From Peptococcaceae bacterium (GTDB taxonomy: Bacteria; Bacillota; Peptococcia; Peptococcales; Peptococcaceae): DNA of 64,000 nucleotides. Below the pieces are notes generated by a model. It was not told the origin of the DNA. It did not search any database and was given only the letters and a program-made list of their open reading frames with translations. A program made the position numbers and the translations under genes. This document shows positions 44,822 to 55,654 of the stretch, piece by piece. How positions within the stretch are numbered: position 1 is the stretch's first letter; every line of letters starts with the position of its first letter. The stretch lies in contig JAHZHI010000026.1 in assembly GCA_019420345.1 (NCBI GenBank), positions 1 through 64,000 of the forward strand, written 5' to 3'.

Positions 44822-47800
44822 GTGAAAGAAATTAAAACGATTTTGGTAGCGAATCGCGGTGAGATTGCGATTCGCATTTTCCGCGCCTGCAAGGAGCTGG
44901 GAATTAAGAGTATTGCTATTTATTCTGAAGAAGATAAGAATTCTCTGTATCGTACCATCGCGGATGAATCCTATCGTGTAGGTAAGGGGAAAGCCCCTGT
45001 TGACGCTTATTTGGATATTTCCGGGATCATTACTTTGGCAAAATCCAAAGGCGTAGATGCTATCCATCCTGGTTATGGGTTCTTGGCTGAAAATGCAGAA
45101 TTCGCACAAGCCTGCGAAGAAGCGGGGATCGAATTCATTGGTCCGGATCACAACATGCTGCGTGCTTTGGGCGATAAGATTCAGTCTAAGAAAGTTGCTA
45201 TCGAAGTTGGTGTACCAACCATCCCTGGCGTTGAACGCGCTGCGCTCAATGTTGAAGAAGCCAAGGAATTTGCAAAAGTTGCAGGCTATCCTGTTATTCT
45301 GAAGGCCAGCGCTGGCGGCGGTGGCCGTGGTATGCGTGTTGTTCGCTCCGAAGAAGACATGGAACAAGAATACAACAGTGCTACCAGTGAAGCAAAGAAA
45401 GCTTTTGGTATTGCTGATGTATTCGTAGAAAAATACATTGAACGTCCAAAACATATTGAAGTTCAGGTGCTTGGTGATAAATATGGCAACATTGTTCATA
45501 TGTTTGAACGTGACTGCTCCATTCAGCGTCGTCATCAGAAAGTTATCGAATTTGCACCTTCACTGATTCTCACTGATGAACAGCGTGAAGCCATTTGTGA
45601 AGATGCACTTAAGATTGCACGTCACGTCGATTATCGCAGCGCAGGTACTGTTGAATTCCTCGTGGATGCAGACGGCAACCACTATTTCATTGAAATGAAC
45701 CCTCGTATCCAGGTTGAACACTGCGTTACTGAACAGATTACTGGCATCGACATTGTTCAGTCTCAGATTCGCGTGGCTCAGGGTTACAAACTTTCTGATC
45801 CAGAAATTGGCATTCCAAATCAGGAATCCATCACCTATCGTGGCTATGCTATCCAGTGCCGTGTTACCACGGAAGATCCTGCCAACAACTTTGCACCAGA
45901 TACTGGTACGATTGAAGTATACCGTTCCAGCTCCGGTCATGGCATTCGTCTTGATAGCGGGAATGCTTATGCAGGTGCAACCATTTCTCCATTCTACGAC
46001 AGTCTGCTCGTAAAGATCATTGCTTACAACCGTACCTTTGAAGGTACCATTGATACAGCTATTCGCTGCTTACATGAAACCAAGATCAAAGGGGTTAAGA
46101 CCAATATTGGCTTCTTGATCAACGTTTTGAACCATAAGCGCTTCCGCGAAGGTCAGTGCGATACCAGCTTCATTGCTCAAACGCCTGAATTGTTCGATAT
46201 CCACGGTGGCGACAACATGGAAAAGAAGATGCTGACCTTCTTGGCCAACAAAGCCGTCAATGAAGTTAAAGGCGAAAAGCCAGAATTCAATGAACTGGAA
46301 GTGCCTGTTTTCGATAAACCACTGCTTCTCCGCGGCACCAAGCAAATGCTTGATGAACAAGGGCCAAAAGCTGTTGCTGATTGGGTCATGCAGCAGGATC
46401 GTCTCCTGATCACCGATACTTCCATGCGTGATGCCCAGCAGTCTCTGCTTGCAACGCGTATGCGTACTGTCGATATGACTCGCATTGCACCTGCTTATGC
46501 AACTGCCTGCAAGGACTTCTTCTCCATGGAAATGTGGGGCGGGGCTACCTTCGATACTTCTTATCGTTTCTTGAAAGAATCCCCATGGGCACGTCTCGAT
46601 GAACTGCGTGAATTGATTCCAAACGTTCTCTTCCAGATGCTTTTGCGTGGGGCAAACGCTGTTGGTTATAAGAACTATCCTGACAATCTGATTCGTGAAT
46701 TTATTCAGGAATCTGCAAAGAGCGGCATTGATGTCTTCCGTATCTTTGACTCCCTCAACTGGGTTGAAGCGATGAAGGTTTCCATTGATGAAGCCCTCAA
46801 GACCGATAAACTTGTTGAAGGCTGCATCTGCTACACTGGTGATATCACAGACAAGTCTCGTAAGAAATACGATCTTGATTACTATATCCGCAAAGCAAAA
46901 GAACTGGAAAGCCTTGGCTGCCACATGCTCGGCATTAAGGATATGAGTGGTCTTTTGAAACCTATGGCTGCAATTGAGCTGATTAGTGCGTTGAAGTCGG
47001 AATTGAGTATTCCAATTCATCTCCACACCCATGATTCCACCGGCAACGGCGTTGCTACCCTGCTGATGGCTGCACAGGCTGGCGTTGATATTGTTGACGT
47101 GGCCTTCAATGGTGTTGCAGGTTTGACCAGTCAGCCAGGGCTGAACTCCCTTGCTGCAGCACTTACGCTGACCAAGCGTGATACTGGCCTTGATCTGGAT
47201 AAATTGCAGAAGATCTCCGATTATTGGGGTGAAGTGCGTAAATACTACAATCAGTTTGAATCTGGCATGCGCTCTGGTTCTGCTGAAATCTATAAATATG
47301 AAATTCCTGGTGGCCAGTATTCCAACCTGAAACCACAGGTAGAAAGCTTTGGCCTTGGTCATAAGTTTGAAGAAGTTAAGGAAATGTATTCCACCGTTAA
47401 TGACATGTTGGGCGACATCGTAAAGGTTACCCCATCCTCTAAGGCTGTTGGTGACATGGCGATCTTCATGGTTCAGAATAACCTGACCCCAGAAAATATC
47501 ATTGAAAAAGGGAAGAACATTGACTTCCCAGACTCCATCGTTTCCTATTTCGAAGGGATGATGGGTCAGCCAGAAGGTGGCTTCCCTGAAGATCTTCAGA
47601 AGATCGTTCTCAAGGATAAAGAACCGATCACCTGCCGTCCGGGCGAACTGCTTCCAGATGAAGATCTTAAAGCAGACGCTGAATACCTGAAGAAAGAATT
47701 CGGTATTGATGCTGGCAGACGTGAAGCATTGAGCTATGCACTTTATCCACGTATGTATGAAGAATATTTGAAGGGCCTGAAAAAACAGCCTACCCTCTGC

Positions 47801-48253
47801 AACCTTGATAGTGATCAGTTCTTCTTTGGCCTGAATAAGGGCGAAAGCGGCGACCTCACTGTTGGTGAAGGGAAGGTTATGAGTGTTCGCTTGCTCGACA
47901 TCAAAGAACCGGATGAAGAAGGCAACTCTGTTGTTTCCTTCGAAGTCAACGGCAGCTATCGTACCGTAAAGGTTGCTAATGAAGCCGCTGCGAAATCTCT
48001 GACCATCGTTCGCAAGCCAATGGCTGATCAGGACAATCCTGCTCATGTTGGTGCGAACATCCCAGGCACGGTTATCAAGATTCTGGTAAAAGAAGGCGAT
48101 GAGGTTGAAGAAAATCAGCCACTGATCATTCTTGAAGCCATGAAGATGGAAACCAATGTTCTGAGCCCACGAAAAGGGAAGGTTGCACGCATCCTTGCTG
48201 AAGATGGTGCTCAGGTTGAAGCTGGCGAATTGATCGTCGAGCTCGAAGTATAA
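44822..48253 (+). CDS. pyc: Pyruvate carboxylase
   Basis: A 1143-residue biotin enzyme that makes oxaloacetate from pyruvate, bicarbonate and ATP. In order: biotin carboxylase (1-450: ILVANRGEIAIRIFRA, the glycine loop SAGGGGRGM, the EMNPRIQVEH site), carboxyltransferase TIM barrel (about 525-800: DTSMRDAQQSLLATRMRT, metal site HTHDSTGN), the PYC/OADA region, and the biotinyl domain with Lys1108 in EAMKMET. GTG 44822 is chosen because AGGAGG stands eight bases upstream; the frame from 44801 contains that site. It is the anaplerotic enzyme of this organism and probably monocistronic. Confidence 0.97.
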   Translation: MKEIKTILVANRGEIAIRIFRACKELGIKSIAIYSEEDKNSLYRTIADESYRVGKGKAPVDAYLDISGIITLAKSKGVDAIHPGYGFLAENAEFAQACEEAGIEFIGPDHNMLRALGDKIQSKKVAIEVGVPTIPGVERAALNVEEAKEFAKVAGYPVILKASAGGGGRGMRVVRSEEDMEQEYNSATSEAKKAFGIADVFVEKYIERPKHIEVQVLGDKYGNIVHMFERDCSIQRRHQKVIEFAPSLILTDEQREAICEDALKIARHVDYRSAGTVEFLVDADGNHYFIEMNPRIQVEHCVTEQITGIDIVQSQIRVAQGYKLSDPEIGIPNQESITYRGYAIQCRVTTEDPANNFAPDTGTIEVYRSSSGHGIRLDSGNAYAGATISPFYDSLLVKIIAYNRTFEGTIDTAIRCLHETKIKGVKTNIGFLINVLNHKRFREGQCDTSFIAQTPELFDIHGGDNMEKKMLTFLANKAVNEVKGEKPEFNELEVPVFDKPLLLRGTKQMLDEQGPKAVADWVMQQDRLLITDTSMRDAQQSLLATRMRTVDMTRIAPAYATACKDFFSMEMWGGATFDTSYRFLKESPWARLDELRELIPNVLFQMLLRGANAVGYKNYPDNLIREFIQESAKSGIDVFRIFDSLNWVEAMKVSIDEALKTDKLVEGCICYTGDITDKSRKKYDLDYYIRKAKELESLGCHMLGIKDMSGLLKPMAAIELISALKSELSIPIHLHTHDSTGNGVATLLMAAQAGVDIVDVAFNGVAGLTSQPGLNSLAAALTLTKRDTGLDLDKLQKISDYWGEVRKYYNQFESGMRSGSAEIYKYEIPGGQYSNLKPQVESFGLGHKFEEVKEMYSTVNDMLGDIVKVTPSSKAVGDMAIFMVQNNLTPENIIEKGKNIDFPDSIVSYFEGMMGQPEGGFPEDLQKIVLKDKEPITCRPGELLPDEDLKADAEYLKKEFGIDAGRREALSYALYPRMYEEYLKGLKKQPTLCNLDSDQFFFGLNKGESGDLTVGEGKVMSVRLLDIKEPDEEGNSVVSFEVNGSYRTVKVANEAAAKSLTIVRKPMADQDNPAHVGANIPGTVIKILVKEGDEVEENQPLIILEAMKMETNVLSPRKGKVARILAEDGAQVEAGELIVELEV

Positions 48254-48267
48254 TCTTATAATTGTTG

Positions 48268-48312
48268 CATGGGAGCAGTTGCCGGTTAGGCGCTGTTCCC
48301 ATTGCTTTTTTG
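48268..48312 (+). terminator. Terminator of pyruvate carboxylase gene
   Basis: ATGGGAGCAG pairs with CTGTTCCCAT (one mismatch-GU) and is followed by TGCTTTTTT. Confidence 0.6.
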
Positions 48313-48322
48313 GAGTGTTACT

Positions 48323-48628
48323 ATGGAACTCATTGAGAAATTTTTTAAGCCGTTGATCTTAATTGCGGTGATCGTATGGTTCATTCTTGCTGCGTTTCGT
48401 CTGCTCAGTGTTGAACAATTGCTGATTTATGTGGGCGTGCTTTCAATCTGTATGGGCATTCGTAACCTTTTAATTTTGAACATCAGCCAGCGTACTGGTC
48501 AATGGCATGAAAAGATTCAGTTTTATGTGGATCAATATGGAATGAAGAAGGGCCTGATTCGCTATGCGGTCGTGTTGATCGGGGGGTATCTGATCATCGG
48601 GGTTCTTTTGATTGTTGTAAATATTTAA
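48323..48628 (+). CDS. Small hypothetical membrane protein
   Basis: A 101-residue protein with three hydrophobic segments (about 8-27, 32-52 and 79-100) and a short polar loop (SQRTGQWHEKIQFYVDQYG). ATG 48323 with GGAGTG upstream is the start. I recognise no family. It lies between pyruvate carboxylase and the recJ fusion, 23 bases before the latter, so it is probably its operon mate; a role cannot be given. Confidence 0.65.
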   Translation: MELIEKFFKPLILIAVIVWFILAAFRLLSVEQLLIYVGVLSICMGIRNLLILNISQRTGQWHEKIQFYVDQYGMKKGLIRYAVVLIGGYLIIGVLLIVVNI

Positions 48629-48650
48629 TGCGAAGGAGCGTCATGAATTT

Positions 48651-51600
48651 ATGAAAACTTGGAAAATCCGCTCTTCCAATCATGCCGCTGCCCGCTTGTT
48701 GGCTGACGCCCTCAAGCTGCCGCTGCCTTTGGCGAGAATTCTCGCCAGTCGTGGTTATGCAGCACCTGAACAGGCGTCGGCTTTTTTATATGCCGATATA
48801 AAAGACTTGAGTCGGCCATTTTTGCTGCCAAATTTAGGTGCTGCAGTGGAAACGATTGGCGAGGCGCTCGCACAGAAGAAAAAAATTGCTGTCTATGGGG
48901 ATTATGACGTAGATGGCATTTGTGCCTCTACATTGATGCGTGAAGTGTTTTCGTGGCTGGGTGCTGATGTGCGCGTATATATTCCAAGCCGTCTCAAAGA
49001 AGGCTATGGCATGAACGCCGGGGCTTTGGACCGCTTGCTGGAAGAAGGCGTTGAACTGGTCATTACAGTGGACAATGGCATTGCTGCAGCAGAACTTGTT
49101 GAAGCGTATCAGGCAAAAGGTCTTACGTTTGTGGTCACGGATCATCATCAGCTGCCAGAAGAATTGCCGCGTTGTATTGTCGTGAATCCATTGTTGGCGC
49201 CTCAGATTACGCTGCCATATCGTCGTTTGTGCGGTTGTGGGACGGCATATTATCTGGCAATGGGCATGTTGATACGTTTGGCGCCGGAATTGTATGATGA
49301 TGCTCATCGTCGGGCGCTGCTGGATCTTGTGGCGGTAGCAACCGTGGCAGATCTTGTGCCGCTGGTGGATGATAACCGCATTTTGGTTCGGGAAGGCTTG
49401 CGCCTGATCAATGAATCGCCGCGCCCTGGTCTGGCTGCGTTGGCAAAGCTTATGTGCGGTGATGAAGTTGTCAAGGCGTCGGACATCGCTTTTCGCATTG
49501 CGCCGTGTATCAATGCCTGCGGCAGACTGGACAAAACACAGGATGCTCTGGATTTGTTTGCACCACAGCCAGAAGGAGACGTCAACACTTTAGCGGAAAC
49601 AGTGCGGGATTATAATGATACACGTAAGGAGATGGAGCGGCGCATCACCAAGGAAGCGATCGCACAGTTTGAAGAAGCCACTGGGCGCATGAATTGTGCC
49701 ATTGCTGTGGGTGAGAACTGGCATCCTGGGGTGATTGGTATTGTTGCTTCGCGTTTGGTGGAACAGTTTCATTGTCCGGCGATTGTGCTGACAACCACGC
49801 AGGAAAAGCCGGATGTTTATACAGGCTCAGCGCGCAGTGTAGCAGGCTTTCATATGTACGAAGGCTTGTCGGCGGTGGCAGACCATATCCTTCAATTTGG
49901 CGGGCATGAAATGGCAGCGGGTTTAAGTGTGGCCCGTGAGCAGCTGCCTGCTTTTAAAGCGGCTTTTGCTGAGGTTACAGCTGCTTATGAAGAAGAAATC
50001 AGCGATCATGTTCTTTGGATCGATGATGTGATCACCATTGATGATGCCAACGAAGAATTGGAAGAAGCACTGCGCCTGTTAGAACCATGTGGCTGCGAAA
50101 ATCCTGAGCCGCTGTTTGCCATGGAGCATATGTGGCGCTTTGGTCATCGTCCAGTGGGCGCGGAAGGCGACCATTTGCAGCTGCAATTTAAGGATCGTGC
50201 TGGTGAACTGGTGCCTGCCATTGCGTTTCGTCAAGGCAATTACGTGTTTTCAGATAAGCACCGATATGATTTTGCATTCCACATTCATGAACATTGTTTC
50301 CATGGTGTGTGCGGGGTCCAGCTGCAGGTGACAGACATCATGCCATCCTGGCAGGCAGAAGAATCCGCAATGATGCGCGCTTTCATGGCCAATGGCGCCA
50401 ACTATTTGGAAAATGGCGCACTAAGCGGCATTGCTGACCGGCCGCGTTTCTATACAAAATTGCGCGGCGTGAGTTTTGATGACCGTCAGGAACGCATTGC
50501 TGAACTGGCAGCAGGTGCGTCGCTGGCGCTTTTGCGTGAACCAAACAATCCTGCGGATGGCAATGCTGTTGCTTGTTTGACGGAAGCTGGTGACAAGATT
50601 GGCTATCTGTCGCGGCAAATTGCTGCGCAGTTGGCACCGCTTATGGATCTTGGCGCTGCTTATCATGCGGAAGTGTCACAGATCACTGGTGATGATGCAC
50701 AGCATCGCGGCGTCAACATTCTTGTGAAGAGCGACATGGCCGCAGAAGCTGTGAAAGCGGCTGAAAGCGGTGGAGATGAATTGGCGGCTTTGCCTCAGGA
50801 AGCCTTGGTGGATGTGTTGACCGATGCGTTTGTAGAAGATGGTGCGCTGCTGCCGATTCAGGAAGCGGCCATCGCTAATATCATTGATGCGCATGAGGAT
50901 ACGGCGGTCATTATGCCGACAGGACGCGGAAAATCACTGATCTATCAAATTGCAGCTGGCGTGCTGGCACGACGGGACCATAAGATGACATTGGTGATCT
51001 CGCCGCTGAAAGCACTTATTCAGGACCAGTATCTGGCATTGTGTGATCATCTGGGAACATTGGGCTATCGCATCTTCAAAGGCAATGGCGATTTGTCCAG
51101 AGACGAACGCGAAGAACTGATAACAGCGCTTGCCAATGATAAAGTGGATGTTTTGCTGTTGACGCCGGAGTTTTTCGTGCGTCGTCAAGATTTGTTTCAG
51201 ACACATGCTGCGCGTGTAGGGCAAATCGTTCTCGACGAAGCTCACCATATGCTGGACAAACGTCCGGCGTATAAAAAACTACGTGCCTTAAAGCCGGCCT
51301 ATCCGTCCGCGGTGTGGACTTATTTGACCGCTACGGTTCCAGCGACGGAAGCACACGCATTTCAAGAAATTATTTCTGGTGCAGGTCTTTATATTGACGA
51401 CCATATCCGCTATAATTTACATATTATCGATGCACGGCATACCGACAAGAAGCTGGTCTATTTGTACAGACTCTTTATGCATCCAGAAAAGACCATTTGC
51501 TATGTCAACAGCCGCAAGCAGGCTTTTGGGCTATCGCAGCGTTTGCGGGAAATTCTTCCCTATACCTTGCGGCCGTTGGTGGCCTATTATCATGGCGGTT

Positions 51601-52262
51601 TGCCAAGAGAGGCGCGTCGTGCCATCGAGACTGCCTTCAAAGAGGGCGAGATTCGCTTGCTGTTTGCAACCACAGCTTTTGGCGAAGGCGTGCATATTTC
51701 AGACATCCGTCATGTGGTGCTGTATCATCCTTGTTTTTCTGTGGAGGCGTTCAATCAGTTGTCTGGGCGCTGTGCACGAGATGGCGAGCCGGGGCAGGTT
51801 CATTTGCTGTACAGTGAAAAAGATCTGGCACTGAATGAGATGATCATTGGCGACCGTGCACCGTCTCGCGAAACGCTGGGAAAAATGTATCAGCTTCTGA
51901 TGGCTGCGGCAAAACCACATGATTATGTGCTGACGGCGCCGATGGATGAATTGGAAGATGGATTGTGCGCTTTATCAGAGAGCTTTGGCAGACATCAGTG
52001 GCGACAAGCTTTGACGATATTTGAAGAACTTGATTTTCTGCATGTGCAGAACCATAACACGCAAACGACGATTACAATTGAAAAAGCTCCGGCCCATCGT
52101 GCTTTGACAGAATCGGCAGCATTTCTGGAAGGTACCAGTGAAGCTAGGGCGCTGTCTCAGTTTGAGAAGATTGCCTTTGAAAAAGATACCGGTGTGCTGG
52201 AGAACATCATTCGCAGCGCACTGTGCCCTGCGAATTGGCATGGTAGGGAGGTGAAACCATGA
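48651..52262 (+). CDS. recJ: RecJ exonuclease - HIRAN - RecQ-like helicase fusion
   Basis: A 1203-residue fusion. Residues 1-580 are RecJ, the 5'-3' single-strand exonuclease: DHH-family motifs GDYDVDG (83-89) and DHH (164-166), the DHHA1 part with HPGVIGIVASRLVEQF and GGHEMAAGLS, and the OB-like domain. At about 599-695 follows a HIRAN domain (LRGVSFDDRQERI, LLREPNNPADGNAVAC, IGYLSRQIA), which binds DNA ends. From about 720 on comes a RecQ-type superfamily 2 helicase with Walker A PTGRGKS (about 755), DEAH (about 860) and the motif VI region SGRCARDG (about 1038). Typical RecJ has 560-780 residues. The ATG follows AAGGAG; the end overlaps relA by four bases. Known pathway: RecJ and RecQ act together in end resection. 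Confidence 0.92.
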   Translation: MKTWKIRSSNHAAARLLADALKLPLPLARILASRGYAAPEQASAFLYADIKDLSRPFLLPNLGAAVETIGEALAQKKKIAVYGDYDVDGICASTLMREVFSWLGADVRVYIPSRLKEGYGMNAGALDRLLEEGVELVITVDNGIAAAELVEAYQAKGLTFVVTDHHQLPEELPRCIVVNPLLAPQITLPYRRLCGCGTAYYLAMGMLIRLAPELYDDAHRRALLDLVAVATVADLVPLVDDNRILVREGLRLINESPRPGLAALAKLMCGDEVVKASDIAFRIAPCINACGRLDKTQDALDLFAPQPEGDVNTLAETVRDYNDTRKEMERRITKEAIAQFEEATGRMNCAIAVGENWHPGVIGIVASRLVEQFHCPAIVLTTTQEKPDVYTGSARSVAGFHMYEGLSAVADHILQFGGHEMAAGLSVAREQLPAFKAAFAEVTAAYEEEISDHVLWIDDVITIDDANEELEEALRLLEPCGCENPEPLFAMEHMWRFGHRPVGAEGDHLQLQFKDRAGELVPAIAFRQGNYVFSDKHRYDFAFHIHEHCFHGVCGVQLQVTDIMPSWQAEESAMMRAFMANGANYLENGALSGIADRPRFYTKLRGVSFDDRQERIAELAAGASLALLREPNNPADGNAVACLTEAGDKIGYLSRQIAAQLAPLMDLGAAYHAEVSQITGDDAQHRGVNILVKSDMAAEAVKAAESGGDELAALPQEALVDVLTDAFVEDGALLPIQEAAIANIIDAHEDTAVIMPTGRGKSLIYQIAAGVLARRDHKMTLVISPLKALIQDQYLALCDHLGTLGYRIFKGNGDLSRDEREELITALANDKVDVLLLTPEFFVRRQDLFQTHAARVGQIVLDEAHHMLDKRPAYKKLRALKPAYPSAVWTYLTATVPATEAHAFQEIISGAGLYIDDHIRYNLHIIDARHTDKKLVYLYRLFMHPEKTICYVNSRKQAFGLSQRLREILPYTLRPLVAYYHGGLPREARRAIETAFKEGEIRLLFATTAFGEGVHISDIRHVVLYHPCFSVEAFNQLSGRCARDGEPGQVHLLYSEKDLALNEMIIGDRAPSRETLGKMYQLLMAAAKPHDYVLTAPMDELEDGLCALSESFGRHQWRQALTIFEELDFLHVQNHNTQTTITIEKAPAHRALTESAAFLEGTSEARALSQFEKIAFEKDTGVLENIIRSALCPANWHGREVKP

Positions 52263-54454
52263 GTCATCAAGTTGGATTCGACGATCTGATTAAGGTCGTT
52301 TTAGAAAATAACCCACAGTCGGATACGGTCATGATTGAAGAAGCCTATGAGTTTGCAAGAGAGATGCACGATGGGCAGTATCGAAAATCCGGTGAACCTT
52401 ACATCATTCATCCGGTGAATGTTGCGATCATCCTTGCTGATTTGGGCATGGATGACAATGCCATTGCAGCAGGGCTTTTGCATGATGTGGTGGAAGACAC
52501 AGACTGCAGCAGCCTTGATCTTGAACGCAAATTCAATGAAGAAGTAGCCTTTTTGGTTGAAGGGGTCACCAAACTCGATAAGATCCAGTGTCATTCCAAA
52601 GAGGAACGTCAGCTGGAAAGCTATCGTAAAATGTTTGTGGCCATGGCACAGGATATTCGTGTCATTATCATTAAACTGGCCGACCGTCTGCACAACATGC
52701 GCACCATGAGTTTCCAGTCTCCGGAAAAGCAAAAACGCATTGCTCAGGAAACACTGGAGATTTATTCACCATTGGCAGACCGTTTAGGGATTATCAAGCT
52801 CAAATGGGAACTGGAAGATCTTTCGCTCCGTTATTTGGAGCCAGAAATTTACTACGACCTGGTTGAGCGTATCTCCATGAAGCGCCAAGAACGCCTGGAA
52901 TACATTGATGAAGTCATTCGTGACTTAAAACGAGAAATGGACGCGGTACACCTTGAATATGAGATTGGCGGCCGTCCTAAACATTTTTACAGCATTTATC
53001 GCAAAATGGTCAACAAGCACAAAGACCTTGACGAAATCTATGATCTGATCGCGATCCGTGTGCTCGTGAACACCGTTCAGGATTGCTATATTGTGCTGGG
53101 TTTGGTGCATTCTTTGTGGAAACCTGTTCCAGGGCGTATCAAAGACTATATTGCCATGCCAAAGCCAAACTTGTATCAATCGCTTCATACCACCGTTATC
53201 GGGCCGCGTGGTGAACGTTTCGAGATTCAGATTCGTACCTTCGAAATGCATCAGATTGCAGAATACGGGGTTGCTGCCCATTGGCTGTATAAACAAAATG
53301 GCGGCAGTGAGAAGACAAAAGACGCCAATCAGTTGGATTGGCTGCAGAAACTCAAAGAATTGCAGCAGGATGCCGTAGACAGTAAAGAGTTTCTGGATAA
53401 CATCAAGCTGGAATTGTTCAGTGACAGTGTCTTTGTATTCTCGCCGGCAAGCGAAGTTTACGAGTTGCCAACGGGTTCCAGTCCTTTGGATTTCGCCTAT
53501 CGTGTCCATACAGAAATTGGGAACCAGTGTGTGGGCGCCAAAGTCAATGGCAAAATTGTGCCATTTGATTATGAATTGCAAACGGGTGATACCGTGGAAA
53601 TTCTGCGCTCTAAGAACAGCCGTGGACCAAACAGCAACTGGCTGAAATTGGTAAAAACGCCGCAAGCAAAAAATAAAATTCGCGCTTGGCTCAAGAAAAA
53701 CAAACGCGAGGAAAACCTTAAGGCCGGGAAGGAAGCTTTTGAACATTATGTGAAGGCGCATCATGCTGGTGCTGAATCGGTTTTCCTCAATGTGGATAAT
53801 ATCAACCGCATCTGCAGCAAGCTGGGGTATAAGACCAGTGATGATCTTTATGTCGGCATAGGAGTCGGCGGGGTCAGCACGATGCAGGTGGTCAACCGCA
53901 TGCGTGACGAATTTAAGACGGCACTGGCAGAACTGGAAACCCAGGACAGTGCTAAAGAAGTCGATGCACAGCTGAATGCCAAGAGCAACCGCCGTGGTCC
54001 AGGCAAAAAGAATATTGGCGGTATTTCCATCCAGGGGATGGGCGATGTGGATGTCAAATTTGCCAACTGCTGCAAGCCGGTTCCTGGGGACCCAATCGTT
54101 GGCTACATCACACGTGGCAGCGGCATCACCGTGCATCATCGTGAATGTAAGAACATTCAAAGCCTCAGTGACAAAGATCGGGCGAGACTGATTGATGTCA
54201 ACTGGGAAGGCTATGAAAACTCTGTCTATGAAGTGCAAATCTTTGTTGAAGCGCTTGACCGTCCAAAGATTACACCGGATGTTATGGCGCTGATCAATGA
54301 CTCCCATGTGCATATTGTGTCGATTACGTCACGCGTTAAAGAACACATGGCATTGATGGAAATCACGGCAGAGGTCAGTGACTTACAGGAACTCAATATC
54401 GTGATGGAAAAAATAAACGCCATTCCGGATGTATTCACCGTACGGCGTGACTGA
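52259..54454 (+). CDS. relA: (p)ppGpp synthetase/hydrolase Rel
   Basis: A 731-residue bifunctional stringent-response enzyme. HD hydrolase domain (about 45-150: [40 protein letters not shown]), synthetase domain (about 235-350: [33 protein letters not shown]), TGS domain (about 395-455), zinc-finger/CC region ([25 protein letters not shown]) and C-terminal ACT domain. The intact HD motif implies hydrolysis as well as synthesis. It starts within the recJ stop (ATGA overlap) in the Firmicute order recJ-relA-dtd. Confidence 0.97.
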   Translation: MSHQVGFDDLIKVVLENNPQSDTVMIEEAYEFAREMHDGQYRKSGEPYIIHPVNVAIILADLGMDDNAIAAGLLHDVVEDTDCSSLDLERKFNEEVAFLVEGVTKLDKIQCHSKEERQLESYRKMFVAMAQDIRVIIIKLADRLHNMRTMSFQSPEKQKRIAQETLEIYSPLADRLGIIKLKWELEDLSLRYLEPEIYYDLVERISMKRQERLEYIDEVIRDLKREMDAVHLEYEIGGRPKHFYSIYRKMVNKHKDLDEIYDLIAIRVLVNTVQDCYIVLGLVHSLWKPVPGRIKDYIAMPKPNLYQSLHTTVIGPRGERFEIQIRTFEMHQIAEYGVAAHWLYKQNGGSEKTKDANQLDWLQKLKELQQDAVDSKEFLDNIKLELFSDSVFVFSPASEVYELPTGSSPLDFAYRVHTEIGNQCVGAKVNGKIVPFDYELQTGDTVEILRSKNSRGPNSNWLKLVKTPQAKNKIRAWLKKNKREENLKAGKEAFEHYVKAHHAGAESVFLNVDNINRICSKLGYKTSDDLYVGIGVGGVSTMQVVNRMRDEFKTALAELETQDSAKEVDAQLNAKSNRRGPGKKNIGGISIQGMGDVDVKFANCCKPVPGDPIVGYITRGSGITVHHRECKNIQSLSDKDRARLIDVNWEGYENSVYEVQIFVEALDRPKITPDVMALINDSHVHIVSITSRVKEHMALMEITAEVSDLQELNIVMEKINAIPDVFTVRRD

Positions 54455-54470
54455 TGAGAGGAGCAGCGTC

Positions 54471-54920
54471 ATGCGAGCAGTGGTACAGCGGGTGAAAAGC
54501 GCCCGCGTTGAAGTAGAAGGAGAATGCGTTGGTGCCATCGATGGAGGCTTGCTGGTCTTCCTCGGGGTGACACACAACGACACCGATAAAGATGCCAAAT
54601 ATTTGGCGGAGAAAATTTCAGGGCTGCGCATTTTTGAAGATGCTGACGATAAGATGAATCTGTCGGTGCAGGATGTCGGTGGCAGTGTTCTCAGTGTGTC
54701 TCAGTTTACCTTGTTTGGTGATTGCCGTCGCGGCCGTCGTCCATCGTTTACAGAGGCTGCTGGAGCGGAACAGGGCCAGGCCCTTTATGAAGCGTTCAAT
54801 GAAGCTTTGCGCGCGCAGGGAATGACCGTCGAAACCGGACGCTTTCAAGCGCATATGGAAGTATCCTTGGTCAACGATGGACCGGTTACCATGCTTCTGG
54901 ATTCGACAAAACAATTTTGA
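54471..54920 (+). CDS. dtd: D-aminoacyl-tRNA deacylase
   Basis: A 149-residue DTD enzyme, which removes D-amino acids from tRNAs. [17 protein letters not shown], the [17 protein letters not shown] motif (active site) and the GxMxVxxxNDGPVT-type C-terminus ([13 protein letters not shown]) are present. GAGGAG precedes ATG 54471; the upstream part of the frame is spurious. It follows relA by 16 bases, as is usual in Firmicutes. Confidence 0.96.
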   Translation: MRAVVQRVKSARVEVEGECVGAIDGGLLVFLGVTHNDTDKDAKYLAEKISGLRIFEDADDKMNLSVQDVGGSVLSVSQFTLFGDCRRGRRPSFTEAAGAEQGQALYEAFNEALRAQGMTVETGRFQAHMEVSLVNDGPVTMLLDSTKQF

Positions 54921-54941
54921 GAAAACGAGGACAGCAACGCT

Positions 54942-55571
54942 ATGAAATTGAATACGTTGGTCGTAGGACCATTGGAAGAAAATTGCTACATCGTTTATGA
55001 TGAAGAGAGTAAAAAGGCACTGATTGTTGATCCTGGTGCTGAAGCAGCGCATATTATTGCGATGATTGAAGAAGAATCACTGCAGCCTCAGCTTATTGTT
55101 AATACCCATGGACATTGGGATCATGTTGGTGCAGTAACAGAACTGAAAGAAAAATATGGGATTCCATTTTATCTGCATGCTGACGATGAAGAGTGGCTCA
55201 GAGAACCGCTCTGTCATCTTCTTGGTCAGGGAACCACATCAGCGGTGACGGTGGATCACACCATTGATGACGGCACTGTTCTGATGCTTGGCGATGAACC
55301 GCTGCGCGTTATTCATACGCCAGGCCATACCAAAGGCGGATGTGTGCTCTGGCTGGAAAATGCAAATATAGCGTTCACTGGTGACACCTTGTTCAAAGGA
55401 ACCATTGGCCGCACCGATTTCCCAGGTGGCAGCTACGAAGACATTCTGACAAGCGTTCAGAAAAAAATGGTTGCGCTTCCTGACCAATGTGTGGTTTATC
55501 CTGGGCATGGTCCAAAGAGTACGATGGCATGGGAACGTGCGCACAATCCGTACATGCGTTATCAAGCCTAG
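54942..55571 (+). CDS. Metallo-beta-lactamase-fold hydrolase (YcbL-like)
   Basis: A 209-residue glyoxalase-II-like hydrolase. The metal motif is THGHWDHVG, followed by HTPGHTKGGCV, FTGDTLFKGTIGRTD and YPGHGP, which give the two-metal site. The family includes hydroxyacylglutathione hydrolases and persulfide or other thioester hydrolases; the substrate is not known. It lies 21 bases after dtd, in the same operon. Confidence 0.9.
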   Translation: MKLNTLVVGPLEENCYIVYDEESKKALIVDPGAEAAHIIAMIEEESLQPQLIVNTHGHWDHVGAVTELKEKYGIPFYLHADDEEWLREPLCHLLGQGTTSAVTVDHTIDDGTVLMLGDEPLRVIHTPGHTKGGCVLWLENANIAFTGDTLFKGTIGRTDFPGGSYEDILTSVQKKMVALPDQCVVYPGHGPKSTMAWERAHNPYMRYQA

Positions 55572-55573
55572 TG

Positions 55574-55602
55574 TTGACAAAGGGCGAGCCCTTCGATACA
55601 AT
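55574..55602 (+). promoter_or_regulatory. Promoter of hisS-aspS
   Basis: TTGACA, 17 bases, TACAAT: a near-perfect sigma-A promoter that begins right after the MBL stop codon. Confidence 0.85.
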
Positions 55603-55622
55603 TTTTATATATCTTAGTGAGC

Positions 55623-55654
55623 AAAAGGTTCGTTGTGGAAGCAACGAACTTTTC
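55623..55654 (+). promoter_or_regulatory. Leader hairpin before hisS
   Basis: AAAAGGTTCGTTG and CAACGAACTTTT form a 12-bp stem between promoter and ribosome site. The following T run is only four bases, so it may be a weak terminator, an attenuator or an mRNA stabiliser. No T-box motif is seen. Confidence 0.5.

Noticed and set aside
46070..48046. Long open frame (658 codons) on the minus strand
   Set aside because: It lies entirely antisense to pyruvate carboxylase, whose domains and catalytic motifs are intact; no ribosome site or family match in the antisense frame.
52925..54313. Antisense open frame of 462 codons
   Set aside because: It shadows relA; its length follows from codon bias of the real gene.
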